From assembly GCF_001373415.1 (NCBI RefSeq), contig NZ_CDSE01000084.1:62001-126000 (forward strand): a DNA stretch of 64,000 nt, written 5' to 3'. Source of the stretch: Paenibacillus dakarensis. Lineage in GTDB: Bacteria; Bacillota; Bacilli; Paenibacillales; Paenibacillaceae. Positions 25,793 through 33,805 of this stretch are shown in pieces. The notes beneath the pieces are model-generated. The model was not told the DNA's origin, searched no databases, and saw only the letters and a list, made by a program, of their open reading frames with translations. Both the position numbers and the translations under genes were made by a program. Each line of letters starts with the position of its first letter. The first letter of the stretch is position 1.

Positions 25793-26287
25793 TCAAATTT
25801 TGTTGTAGTTCTTATGATCCCATAGGCATTCTTTAAAGTAATTAATCGGTTCCTTATAATCTATTGGTTTATGAATCATTTTATTAAGCCACTTCAATCG
25901 TTCAATATTGTCCTGGAAATCATCTTCAATAAACCACGTAACTTCTTTCATTGTTCCTAGTACACTTCTATTGTTTGTCTTCGAAATAACTACTTCTTCG
26001 CCATTCACTAAATATCTATTGATCAAACTTTCATTTACTCCTTCTCGAAGTAAATATTCACGAAGAGTTTTCATAAATTTTTCTTTCAATCGCTCTAATT
26101 GCCCTGTTCTTATACCATCAATAATAATAGCTAATCTAGTTAAATCATTCACAAAGACAATATGCTTTCTTTTGTTCAAGTTATAAATATTTACATGCCA
26201 GCTTAAAAAGGGAGCTGCATTGATGTCTTCCGATGAAGTTACTTTCATATCTTTCAATAAGTCTTTAGTAAGTCTTAGTGTAATCAT
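25793..26287 (-). CDS. DUF6933-like protein (cassette gene)
   Basis: The ATG at 26287, after AAAGGAAC, gives 164 residues beginning MITLRLTKDLLKDMKV, followed by FLSWHVNIYNLNKRKHIVFV near residue 27 and NDLTRLAIIIDGI, the pattern of the DUF6933 family. The longer in-frame extension reads into repeat F and is not credible. Function of the family is unknown; members often occur near mobile or defence genes. One gene, one repeat on each side. Confidence 0.75.
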   Translation of the reverse strand: MITLRLTKDLLKDMKVTSSEDINAAPFLSWHVNIYNLNKRKHIVFVNDLTRLAIIIDGIRTGQLERLKEKFMKTLREYLLREGVNESLINRYLVNGEEVVISKTNNRSVLGTMKEVTWFIEDDFQDNIERLKWLNKMIHKPIDYKEPINYFKECLWDHKNYNKI

Positions 26288-26314
26288 CTTGTTGTTCCTT
26301 TCTCGCACTGGTTT

Positions 26315-26444
26315 CGGATAACGTATCTTATATTCACGACGTCCGACATAGTCGGATGTGTCCGGCTGCATCAGCTACCTTGCTAATTGCATCTGTCCGG
26401 ACCGAGGGGCGAATGCCCCGGAGCTTGAATATAGTGTTATCGGA
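26315..26444 (-). repeat. Cloverleaf attC-like repeat F
   Basis: Shortest copy (130 bp). Outer arms GGATAACGTATCTTATATTCA and TGAATATAGTGTTATC. Inside: TCCGACATAGTCGGA (minimal first hairpin), GTCCGG / CCGGAC, and GGGGCGAATGCCCC. Confidence 0.85.
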
Positions 26445-26465
26445 TGTTGCCATTTCTTTGAATAA

Positions 26466-26972
26466 CTACATGGAATGAAATGATTTTAAGTTTCTATTGT
26501 CAGTTAATCTAATCAGTTTATAGTTATACAATTGTAATCTCTCTTCGAAACTTACCCGGTTTCTTTCAAAATCTCTTGTCCATTTATACATCATTTTTAG
26601 CATGTTAATATCTGGTTTGTAATGACTTTTTTCAATACCGAGTTTTTGTTTTATGAACCGAATAATAATTCTCAATTTCCTTTTCCATAACGGTGTATCA
26701 AGAAATATGATTGTATCGGCCATATCAAATAAGCATCGATAAGATTCTCGATCTGTTCCTTCAAATATCCAAGATCCTGTACAATCAATATTATTTATTA
26801 TCATTACTTGTTCTTCTGGTGTTCGCTTAAACCTTTCCTTTTCTGTTTGATGGTGAACAATACAATCCAGTTCATACCATGGAATTCCTAATGTTATTGA
26901 CAAGTTTTTGGCTAATGTCGTTTTACCACTTGCTACTATTCCTATTATTAAGATTTTTTTCGTTTTTTTCAT
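26466..26972 (-). CDS. P-loop nucleoside/adenylate-type kinase (cassette gene)
   Basis: The 168-residue protein has a Walker A motif GIVASGKTTLAK near residue 11, an LDCIVHH segment typical of the FlaR/adenylate-kinase-like topology modulation family, a lid-type WIFEGTDRESYR and a Walker B-like DTIIFLDTP near residue 88. It probably phosphorylates a small molecule; the acceptor is unknown. It lies between repeats F and G. Confidence 0.8.
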   Translation of the reverse strand: MKKTKKILIIGIVASGKTTLAKNLSITLGIPWYELDCIVHHQTEKERFKRTPEEQVMIINNIDCTGSWIFEGTDRESYRCLFDMADTIIFLDTPLWKRKLRIIIRFIKQKLGIEKSHYKPDINMLKMMYKWTRDFERNRVSFEERLQLYNYKLIRLTDNRNLKSFHSM

Positions 26973-27013
26973 TCGGGTTTAGCTCCTAATGAATTAATGC
27001 ACTTTGGCAATTT

Positions 27014-27177
27014 CCGATAACGTTGTTGTATTCACGAACCCGAGAGGCTTAAGGCGCGTCAGCGCCGGGTCGATGACTTAGCCTCGCAGGGTTATTCGCC
27101 TGGTCCACTCCTTGGCACTTTACCCTTCGGGCGAATCAAGGAGCGTTAGCGACACAGCGTGAATACGGTGTTAGATG
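27014..27177 (-). repeat. Cloverleaf attC-like repeat G
   Basis: Outer arms GATAACGTTGTTGTATTCACG and CGTGAATACGGTGTTAGAT (core GTTAGAT fits GTTRRRY). Inside: AACCCGAGAGGCTTA / TTAGCCTCGCAGGGTT enclosing GGCGCGTCAGCGCC, then ATTCGCC / GGCGAAT. Confidence 0.85.
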
Positions 27178-27224
27178 ATGGTGACGGCTTCTTCGATAAT
27201 TGCATTCAGAATTCTTTTGAGATC

Positions 27225-27680
27225 CTAATAGTATTTCAATAATTCTTTATCAATCTCATTTATATATCCAATCTCTTTATTTCCATCCCAAAAAATAATA
27301 CTACTAGCTTCATTATTCTTTAGAAATGGTCTTTCGCCATCAATATCAGCACTGAATAATCCACCATATTCGGTTTTTCCATTCTTAAGTTTAAACTTCA
27401 TAAGTCCTCTGAACTCTATTCGTCCTGGAATCTGGTTTGTTTCTTCCAGCATCTCACGAATTGCACATTCTCTAAGTGTTTCACCTGATTCAAGTATCCC
27501 ACCTGTCACTTCCCACTGTTGTTTCCAGTCATTAAACAATAACAAATATCCGTCACTGTTTCTTGCAACTACTAACACATGTGTAATTGGATAATCCAAC
27601 TTCACTTGATCTAACTGCTCCTCATCCATGTAGATAATCTCTTCAAATATGTCTCCATTTAAGTTAGTACAAATAGGCAT
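27225..27680 (-). CDS. NUDIX hydrolase (first gene of array 2)
   Basis: The ATG at 27680 follows AAGGGA by 9 bases and gives 151 residues. The NUDIX box reads GGILESGETLRECAIREMLE then ET near residues 61-83, with all catalytic Glu. A preceding VLVVARNSDGYLLLFNDW is the usual beta-strand pair of the fold. It differs from the NUDIX gene at 24485, so this is not a duplication. It is preceded by head element S2 and followed by repeat G. Confidence 0.85.
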   Translation of the reverse strand: MPICTNLNGDIFEEIIYMDEEQLDQVKLDYPITHVLVVARNSDGYLLLFNDWKQQWEVTGGILESGETLRECAIREMLEETNQIPGRIEFRGLMKFKLKNGKTEYGGLFSADIDGERPFLKNNEASSIIFWDGNKEIGYINEIDKELLKYY

Positions 27681-27718
27681 CTTAGATATTCCCTTCAAAA
27701 AATATTTTCGTCACTTTC

Positions 27719-27810
27719 ATCTAACGTATTATCTACGAACTTCGCAAATAACCCCAAAAGTAAAGTATTCGCGGAATCATTGTATTATCCTGTCTGTTAC
27801 CTTAATGAAA
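27719..27810 (-). repeat. Array head element S2
   Basis: Shares with S1 and S3: TATCTACGAACTTCGCAAAT, AACCCCAAAAGTAAAGTATT and CGCGGAATCA, then ATCCTGTCTGTTACCTTAAT. Its inner end ACGTTAGATG has the same core as the cloverleaf repeats. Confidence 0.75.
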
Positions 27811-27837
27811 AGCTGTGAAATTCAGTTAGATATTTAT

Positions 27838-27874
27838 CTAATCGGTAATCGGAACATGTTCTTGTCCTCCGACA
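27838..27874 (+). repeat. Fam2 repeat copy 8 (solo form)
   Basis: Left flank TAATCGGTAATCGG, one direct repeat CATGTTCTTGTCC and the right flank CCGACAG. The whole interior is missing, as after recombination between the two direct repeats. Confidence 0.85.
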
Positions 27875-28339
27875 GACGGATACATCATCTATGAAACACT
27901 AACATTTCTATTGCGTAATTTGCGCATCCAGTCTGCGAGTGTACCTGAATGGCCCATATCACACAATGGCACCTTCGTGCAGAATATGTAGTGATACCAC
28001 CCATTGCTTGATGTCTATAGGTCGTATCCGTAACTGCGGCAAAGAATATTGCTGTGGCGGACCACACCTTCCCCCACCGATTGCAAATATGTCAGATTGT
28101 TTTCTTCATTCGAAGTTTCTTTATGGCACCGTGATCATAGCTAATCATTGGTTGCATCGCTGCTTCGATACCAAAGTTTGTATCGGAGAAAAAAGAAAAT
28201 ATGCGTTGATTAATAATCTTCATGGGTACACGTTTCGTTTTTAGAATATCATTTATTGTCGTACGTGTTTGAACATGCGTTTTTGGGTTTATTTGGTTTT
28301 AGTGCGTAATAGACTGAGCTTAGGGAGGAGGGGAACCGG
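27875..28339. other. Stretch without a supported gene
   Basis: A minus-strand frame starting MKIINQRIFSFFSDTNFG (43 codons) and two longer shadow frames are present but lack ribosome sites. A GGGAGGAGGGG site at the right edge belongs to the gene at 28340. Confidence 0.35.
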
Positions 28340-28876
28340 ATGCAGCTGCGGCCTTACAAATGGCCAATCAAGATTGAACTGGACGCTATGAGCATGCCTG
28401 AAGCGGTTAATCGAATCAAACAATACGATAAAGCTTATTTGAGGAGTCACCAACTGAGGGTGAGAATAAAGGAGGATGGCAGCTTACGGGTAAATGGTAT
28501 GGGGATAGGCCGTAACAATCCACCGATTCTCCAAGGAAGAATTACAGATGACCGCGGGATCGTTATGCTCGAAGGTGTTGTGAAGGAGTCCAAGACAGAA
28601 GCATTCTATATTTGGGTCTATCTGTTTTGTGCTGTCTTACTGGCTGTCATCCTGATCTTTCTCGTCCGGAATGAGCCTGTTTACTGGTTAGCGACTCTAC
28701 TCTGCGGTGGAGGGGCTCTTCTGTTCGGGATCATTGCATTTGTGCTTAGTATACTGCGGCCCGTAAATTTCAAAATGGATAGCTATACACTTATTGACCG
28801 GTTTGATCAGGTGCTGATCCCCTTTGTCAATGAGGACGGCGACATTAAGCGTCAGCGAGAGGAAGGAAAAGCATGA
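28340..28876 (+). CDS. Two-helix membrane protein paired with a YcxB-like protein
   Basis: The 178-residue protein has a soluble N-terminal half (about 1-92) and two membrane helices (about 93-113 and 118-138), then a short cytoplasmic tail. GGGAGGAGG lies a few bases before the ATG. Its stop overlaps the next start (ATGA at 28873-28876), so the two are translationally coupled. No family name is evident; the pairing suggests a two-component membrane complex. Confidence 0.65.
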   Translation: MQLRPYKWPIKIELDAMSMPEAVNRIKQYDKAYLRSHQLRVRIKEDGSLRVNGMGIGRNNPPILQGRITDDRGIVMLEGVVKESKTEAFYIWVYLFCAVLLAVILIFLVRNEPVYWLATLLCGGGALLFGIIAFVLSILRPVNFKMDSYTLIDRFDQVLIPFVNEDGDIKRQREEGKA

Positions 28877-29364
28877 GGGTGAGCTTCACATATAGAGACG
28901 AGGAATTCATACAAGGGGTTAGGCAATCTTTTGGCAGCAAAAAGCGCTTCCTCTTGGATGTGGTATTGTTTGGTGTTTTTCTGTTATATGGGATATTTCT
29001 TCTCGTTACTCGAACCAATCTTTTGGCGGGTGTTGTTATCATACTGGTCCCTGTTGTATATTTCAGTGTTATTGCTTGGAGACACCTTGTCATTCCAAAA
29101 TTATTGTACGAACAAGACTCCGCATTAAGAGAACAGATTACGATTACTTTTTTAGAGGACGAGGTGATTTATCAGTCTGCAAACCAAGAATATTTGCTTA
29201 CTTGGGACAACTATATAGCCTTCAAGGAAACAATCGATTACATATATCTTTTCATCTTTAATAGGACACTTACCGTTATTCCGAAAAGAATATTTAGCAA
29301 TAAGGAGGATCAACTGCAGCTCATAGCGCTTTTGGAAAGTAAATTAGTGAAGAAGAAAAAATAA
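28873..29364 (+). CDS. YcxB-like membrane protein
   Basis: The 163-residue protein has two helices (about residues 27-45 and 50-67) and a C-terminal soluble domain with YLLTWDNYIAFKETIDYIYL and VIPKRIFSNKEDQLQL, the pattern of the YcxB-like domain family. Function is unknown; members are common in Bacillales. It overlaps the upstream gene by 4 bases. Confidence 0.75.
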   Translation: MRVSFTYRDEEFIQGVRQSFGSKKRFLLDVVLFGVFLLYGIFLLVTRTNLLAGVVIILVPVVYFSVIAWRHLVIPKLLYEQDSALREQITITFLEDEVIYQSANQEYLLTWDNYIAFKETIDYIYLFIFNRTLTVIPKRIFSNKEDQLQLIALLESKLVKKKK

Positions 29365-29425
29365 ATTGAAAATTCAGTATCTTGGATAATTCATTTTTAT
29401 AATGTCTATAAAAATTAGTTATATG

Positions 29426-29573
29426 TCTAATCGGTAATAGGAACATGTTCTATTCCATTTCGGTAATCGGTACAAGTTCTTGTCCTTGGCTCGGGACACG
29501 AACTTGTACCGATAAAATAAAAAAGCCGCTAAAATAGCGACTTTCAATGGGAATATGTTTCTGTCCCGCGACA
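29426..29573 (+). repeat. Fam2 repeat copy 9 (complete)
   Basis: Complete copy. The hairpin is GCCGCTAAAATAGCGAC, with an enlarged loop. It lies after a plus-strand operon yet keeps the common orientation. Confidence 0.9.
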
Positions 29574-29686
29574 TCACACTACTACTAAAAAATCATTATT
29601 CGTGTCGTAATAAATCTGCTTCTTTCTTCTCTCCAAGATCTATAGTTCCTTTTAATTTGTATATTGTCTTTAATATCGCTTCCTTA

Positions 29687-29760
29687 TTATTTTTCAGAAA
29701 GATCCTTCTTATAACCTAGTCGCTCATATATTCTTTGAGCCCTTACATTATATTGTTGCC
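29687..29760 (-). pseudogene. C-terminal scrap of a GNAT acetyltransferase
   Basis: The minus strand encodes NVRAQRIYERLGYKKDLSEK and a stop at 29687, the acetyl-CoA-binding end of a GNAT protein. Everything upstream is lost. In array logic it would be the cassette following repeat I. Confidence 0.55.
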
Positions 29761-29832
29761 TGTGTTACCAGCAAGGAATTATTCATGTTCTTCAGTTTTT
29801 TGTTGTTTTTAAAATTTGTCTTTCGGGGATTT

Positions 29833-30000
29833 ATCTAACGTTTCCGTGTTCACGAACCCGAAAGGCTTAAAGTAGCGCAGCTACCGGGTGGTTTCACCAC
29901 GTAGCCTTTCAGGGTTGATTGCCTGATTCGGCTTCCTTGCTTCTTCACTTCTGGCAATCCAAGGACCGTATGGTTCACTGCGTGAATGCAAAGTTATCGG
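29833..30000 (-). repeat. Cloverleaf attC-like repeat I
   Basis: Outer arms ATCTAACGTTTCCGTGTTCACG and CGTGAATGCAAAGTTATCGG. Inside: AACCCGAAAGGCT / AGCCTTTCAGGGTT enclosing GTAGCGCAGCTAC and GTGGTTTCACCAC, then GATTGCC / GGCAATC. Confidence 0.83.
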
Positions 30001-30043
30001 AAGTATGTGTCTTCTTTGATATAACTCACATTTCTTCAAATAT

Positions 30044-30517
30044 TTATTGGCTGTAATATCTCATTGATATAAGACTTGACCCGGATCGACTATTAAATGA
30101 AGATTCAACACTTCCCCATAAAAAGTTATAGGTTGTCCTATATAAAGGATCTCCAATGTGGTTATCAGGTTCTCTGTTAAAAACTTCGAATAGTAATTTG
30201 TCGTGTTTTCTCTTTAATTCGAGTTCATTTGCTTCATCCCAATCGTTCCAGTCTAATTCTTTATTAAAATCGTCTTGAATTCTAAAAGTAATTAGTGATA
30301 AGGCATCATTGTAAAAACATAATGAAAATTTAATCGGTAGCCCCTCAAATTTAATACTACTAGTGCGATACCATACATACCCGGTATTCATATCTTCAGC
30401 TGGAAATAAATGCTCTTTAAAATACATTGAATTTTCGAACTTTTCTTTTGTTAAATCTTTATTTATTACAAAATCTAAGTAAGAAATATTGATAGAACCT
30501 GTTATTAAATCTATCAT
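30044..30517 (-). CDS. Hypothetical cassette protein of array 3
   Basis: From the ATG at 30517 the product has 157 residues, is soluble and acidic and has many aromatic residues (NTGYVWYRTSSIKFEGLPIK, LDWNDWDEANELELKRKHDK). No known motif is visible; the size and mix recall immunity or lineage-specific cassette proteins. The ribosome site is weak, so the frame start could also be at 30550. It is flanked by head element S3 and repeat I, one gene per repeat. Confidence 0.6.
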   Translation of the reverse strand: MIDLITGSINISYLDFVINKDLTKEKFENSMYFKEHLFPAEDMNTGYVWYRTSSIKFEGLPIKFSLCFYNDALSLITFRIQDDFNKELDWNDWDEANELELKRKHDKLLFEVFNREPDNHIGDPLYRTTYNFLWGSVESSFNSRSGSSLISMRYYSQ

Positions 30518-30557
30518 CTTGAATTCACATCCAATAATAATATTGTACACAGATTTC

Positions 30558-30649
30558 CGATAACGTAATATCTACGAACTTCGCAAGTAACCCTAAAAGT
30601 AAAGTATTCGCGAAATCAATGAACTATCCTGCCCATTAGCTTAATGAAT
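30558..30649 (-). repeat. Array head element S3
   Basis: Shares TATCTACGAACTTCGCAAGT, AAGTAAAGTATTCGCGAAAT and CTATCCTGCCCATTAGCTTA with S1 and S2; the inner end is CGTTATCGGAAAT. It is directly joined to solo fam2 copy 10. Confidence 0.75.
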
Positions 30650-30684
30650 AATCGGTAATCGGAACTTGTTCTTGTCCGCCGACA
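30650..30684 (+). repeat. Fam2 repeat copy 10 (solo form)
   Basis: AATCGGTAATCGGAAC, one direct repeat TTGTTCTTGTCC and CCGACAG, interior missing. Confidence 0.82.
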
Positions 30685-30721
30685 GGCATCCTTTTGCACT
30701 CAGGAATATTCTGCAGATAAT

Positions 30722-30757
30722 GAGAAAAGCTGTCCCACAGTTGGGAGCAGCTTTCTT
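30722..30757 (-). terminator. Terminator of the ECF transporter operon
   Basis: On the minus strand GAAAGCTG-CTCCCAACTGTGGGA-CAGCTTTTC with a T-rich end, 22-57 bases after the last ATPase gene. Confidence 0.65.
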
Positions 30758-30778
30758 GCTTTAAATACAAGTAGTTTT

Positions 30779-31579
30779 CTAAGAACTGCCGTACTTCACA
30801 AATTCGTCCACGGTAACAATCTGGCCGGGCCAACACAATGCGGACGCCAGTTGACTTACAGGCGGAGCCTGGATATGGCTCTTCTGCATCAGCGCAGGCT
30901 GCCAAAAGATTTCTTTCGCGGTACTGTCCGAAAGGACATGTCCATTCGCCATGACAATAACCCGTTCGAAATGATTCGCAACATAAGTCATATCATGTGT
31001 AATCGTAATGACGGTTTTGCCTTCCCCTGTAAGATAATCAATAATGCGGGTCAGCCGCTCTAACGAACGGCCATCCTGCCCTGCGGTCGGTTCGTCCAGA
31101 ATAAGGACCTTACTCTGCATCGCAATAACCGCTGCAATGGTCACAAACTTCCGCATCGAATAAGGAAGACTGTAAGGATGCAGAGTCGCATACTCAGTGA
31201 GTCCAGTCAGCTCCAGTGCCGTGGCGATTATTTTCTTGGCCTCTGAAGGATTGACGTTGAGATGCCGCGTACTGAATGCAACCTCTTCGTAAATGGTCTC
31301 ATGGAACAGCTGATCATCGGGATTTTGAAAAACATATCCGACCTTCTCAGATATTTGAGCCGTTGTGTGCTTTTTTGTATCCCATCCATCCACGGTGACG
31401 GTGCCTGAGGAGGGCTTCAAAAGTCCGTTCATCAGCTTCACGGCGGTTGTCTTGCCGGCTCCGTTTTGTCCAATAATGGCTGCCTTTTCCCCTACCTGGA
31501 AGGACATCGAAATATGATCTACCGCGTTTGTACCGTTAGGATAACGGTAAGAAACCTGATCCAAGGTTAATATAGCCAT
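30779..31579 (-). CDS. ECF transporter ATP-binding subunit (EcfA-type) with unusual signature motif
   Basis: The 266-residue ATPase has Walker A GQNGAGKTT near residue 38, the Q-loop FQNPDDQLF typical of energy-coupling factor ATPases, Walker B KVLILDEPTAGQD and the H-loop ITHD. The ABC signature, normally LSGGQ, reads SLPYSMRKF. It ends the five-gene transporter operon, 3 bases after the other ATPase gene. With the second ATPase it should form the EcfA heterodimer that drives the T and S subunits. The altered signature implies one degenerate composite ATP site, as in some ECF subfamilies. Confidence 0.85.
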   Translation of the reverse strand: MAILTLDQVSYRYPNGTNAVDHISMSFQVGEKAAIIGQNGAGKTTAVKLMNGLLKPSSGTVTVDGWDTKKHTTAQISEKVGYVFQNPDDQLFHETIYEEVAFSTRHLNVNPSEAKKIIATALELTGLTEYATLHPYSLPYSMRKFVTIAAVIAMQSKVLILDEPTAGQDGRSLERLTRIIDYLTGEGKTVITITHDMTYVANHFERVIVMANGHVLSDSTAKEIFWQPALMQKSHIQAPPVSQLASALCWPGQIVTVDEFVKYGSS

Positions 31580-31582
31580 GAT

Positions 31583-32434
31583 TCAGTCCTCCCTTTTTCT
31601 TAAATGTGAAAATACATGTTCTGCTTGCTTCCGGGTAATGGGAACCTGATTGATTCCCCCCTTCCCGAGCAGTCTCAGTCCCACCTCGGCATATTGAGGC
31701 AGTGAACCCCCGTGCTTCATGACTTCCGGATTGCTAAGGATCGACTGGGTGTCTCCCTGCATAACGACTTGTCCGTCTTCCATAACGATGATCTGATCTG
31801 CATATTCTGCAATCCATTCCATCTTATGCTCCACAAGAATGATGGTCTTTCCCCGCTGTTTCATAAGATCGATAATCCGGAAGATTTCCTCGGTACCCTG
31901 TGGGTCTAGCTGGGATGTCGGTTCATCGATAATGATCACCTCAGGGTCCATGACGATCACAGAAGCAAATGCCACCCGCTGCTTCTGTCCGCCGGATAGT
32001 TCTGATGGATTAGACTCCGCGATCTTCTCCAGCTTCAGCAATGCAATAACGTCTTCAACTTTCTTGCGGATTTCAGCAGGATCCACTCCTAGATTTTCCA
32101 ACCCGTAGGCTATTTCCTCGAACACGGTTTCCTTGGCGCCACTAATCTGTGTAAATGGATTCTGAAACAGGTAGCCGATCCGGGAGGCAATGTCCGCCAA
32201 CTCATATTGCAGCAGATTTTTCCCGAAAAGCTGCACTTCCCCTTCAAGCTCTCCATTATAGAAATGGGGAATAAAACCTCTGAACACGCTGCACAGCGTC
32301 GTTTTCCCTGCTCCACCTGCGCCGATGACGGCGTAGAAAACGCCAGCTTCAATGTTCAGCGTCACCTGCTTCAAGGATTTCCAATGGTTAATGGGATATC
32401 TGTACGATACATTTTTCATGGATAACAGACTCAT
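31583..32434 (-). CDS. ECF transporter ATP-binding subunit (EcfA-type)
   Basis: The 283-residue ATPase has Walker A GAGGAGKTT near residue 37, FQNPFTQISG (Q-loop), a canonical signature SELSGGQKQR, Walker B EVIIIDEPTSQLD and the H-loop VEHK. It overlaps the T-component gene by 4 bases (ATGA) and precedes the second ATPase by 3 bases. The standard signature here complements the degenerate one in its partner. Confidence 0.88.
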   Translation of the reverse strand: MSLLSMKNVSYRYPINHWKSLKQVTLNIEAGVFYAVIGAGGAGKTTLCSVFRGFIPHFYNGELEGEVQLFGKNLLQYELADIASRIGYLFQNPFTQISGAKETVFEEIAYGLENLGVDPAEIRKKVEDVIALLKLEKIAESNPSELSGGQKQRVAFASVIVMDPEVIIIDEPTSQLDPQGTEEIFRIIDLMKQRGKTIILVEHKMEWIAEYADQIIVMEDGQVVMQGDTQSILSNPEVMKHGGSLPQYAEVGLRLLGKGGINQVPITRKQAEHVFSHLRKRED

Positions 32435-33171
32435 CCTATAGCCCCCTTCCAGATGATCAATACAAGCAGCAGCAACAGCACGAGCCTTACAATCGTATCC
32501 AGCGGCCCTTTGGGCAATACCATCACATTCGTTTTCTTGCGCTGGGTCGTAAACGCACGGGATTCCAGGGTAATTACGCGTTCCTGTGTATTCTCAAAAG
32601 ACGAGATGATCAAGGTGCCAAGCACGGGGACGATGGCTCTAGTCCGGATCTTCAGGCTGCCTTCCGTCTCCACCCCACGTGAACGCTGGGCATCCATAAT
32701 GACATTCAGTTGTTTCCTCATCTGCGGAATGATTTGCAGCGTAGACATAATCACGTAAGTGACCTTCTTCGGTATTCCCATTTTTTCCAGGGCAATGATC
32801 AAATCTTTCGTCTTGGTGATTTGGAAGAACAAGATAATGGAAGCTGTAATGGCAACGATCTTGGATGTCAACAGCAGACTATAGTTTAAGCCTTCCTGTT
32901 TGAGACTAAATATCCAGCCTGACCAGAGGACGGTTTCGCCCGGGTAGAAGAACCCTTGAATAATAAAGATAAAGAGCACGATCAGTGTAACACCCTTAAA
33001 AAACAGACTGCTAAAGCTTCGGAAGACACCAGCCATTAAGGCGATGACCATACAGATCGGGAGAATGGCATATTGATATGCATACCCCGGAACGATCAGA
33101 ATGGAGATGATGACAAAAAGCACACCCAGCAGCTTGGTTGTCGGATAGAGTTCAAGAATGGACTTTTTCAC
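32431..33171 (-). CDS. ECF transporter T component (EcfT-type)
   Basis: The 246-residue membrane protein has about five to six helices. Two Ala-Arg-Gly-type coupling motifs are visible as DAQRSRGVE near residue 160 and TLESRAFTT near 201. These cytoplasmic helices contact the two ATPases. It overlaps both neighbours by 4 bases, so S, T and A subunits are tightly coupled. Confidence 0.85.
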   Translation of the reverse strand: MKKSILELYPTTKLLGVLFVIISILIVPGYAYQYAILPICMVIALMAGVFRSFSSLFFKGVTLIVLFIFIIQGFFYPGETVLWSGWIFSLKQEGLNYSLLLTSKIVAITASIILFFQITKTKDLIIALEKMGIPKKVTYVIMSTLQIIPQMRKQLNVIMDAQRSRGVETEGSLKIRTRAIVPVLGTLIISSFENTQERVITLESRAFTTQRKKTNVMVLPKGPLDTIVRLVLLLLLVLIIWKGAIG

Positions 33172-33791
33172 TTCACCTGACCTCCCATCCGGTTCATTTT
33201 TTTGGAATGCATATAAATGTCGCCGTAATGCATCTTAGACAGGAACTGTGGAGTCATTTTATATACAATCAAGGAGCTTGCCACGATGGCCAGCACTTTA
33301 TCAACAACACCGAGCAGCAGCGTTTGTGAAAATACAGCGGTCCAAATCTGCTTGCCTGTGGCCAGCAATGTGGCCATCACGATATCACCACTTTGACCCG
33401 TTACTCCACCAAACAAAATGACTTGAATCGGACTGGACGTTGCCGAAGAGACGACGGCAATCAGAAGGCCGGAAATGATGATTCTCCAGGGCTTGACTAG
33501 CATCCCATACTTAGACAGGTAACCTGCGGTCAATCCGATCGCCATGGATGTAATGGCAAAAGGGATCGACACCGGATTGAGCATTCCATTCACAACATTA
33601 CCAAGTCCGCCTGTAACCAATCCCACCCACGGCCCTGCGACCATAGCTACAATACAAGTCCCAATCACATCCAAATAAATAGGCATTTTCAAAATGGTCA
33701 TCAACTGATAAGCCACAACATTAATCGCAACCCCAATAGGAATCATCGTAATCGCCAGCAAGGTAAAATCTTTTTTCAGACCCCGTTTCAT
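33168..33791 (-). CDS. ECF transporter S component (substrate-binding subunit)
   Basis: The 207-residue protein has six hydrophobic segments, the S-component-like N-terminal stretch and a conserved loop GPWVGLVTGGLGNVVNGML near residue 53. Its own sequence does not identify the ligand. The operon partner is an ADP-ribosylglycohydrolase-family enzyme, so a nucleoside, ribose conjugate or a related vitamin precursor is a reasonable guess. It overlaps the T gene by 4 bases. Confidence 0.75.
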   Translation of the reverse strand: MKRGLKKDFTLLAITMIPIGVAINVVAYQLMTILKMPIYLDVIGTCIVAMVAGPWVGLVTGGLGNVVNGMLNPVSIPFAITSMAIGLTAGYLSKYGMLVKPWRIIISGLLIAVVSSATSSPIQVILFGGVTGQSGDIVMATLLATGKQIWTAVFSQTLLLGVVDKVLAIVASSLIVYKMTPQFLSKMHYGDIYMHSKKMNRMGGQVK

Positions 33792-33805
33792 AGTTACCCT
33801 TCTTT

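Noticed and set aside
9348..27177. Cloverleaf repeats as tRNA or tmRNA genes
   Set aside because: No T-loop GTTCGAATC, no CCA end and no anticodon arm of normal size.
27885..28236. Minus-strand frames of 43 and 60 codons
   Set aside because: No ribosome site, unusual composition and no recognisable motif.
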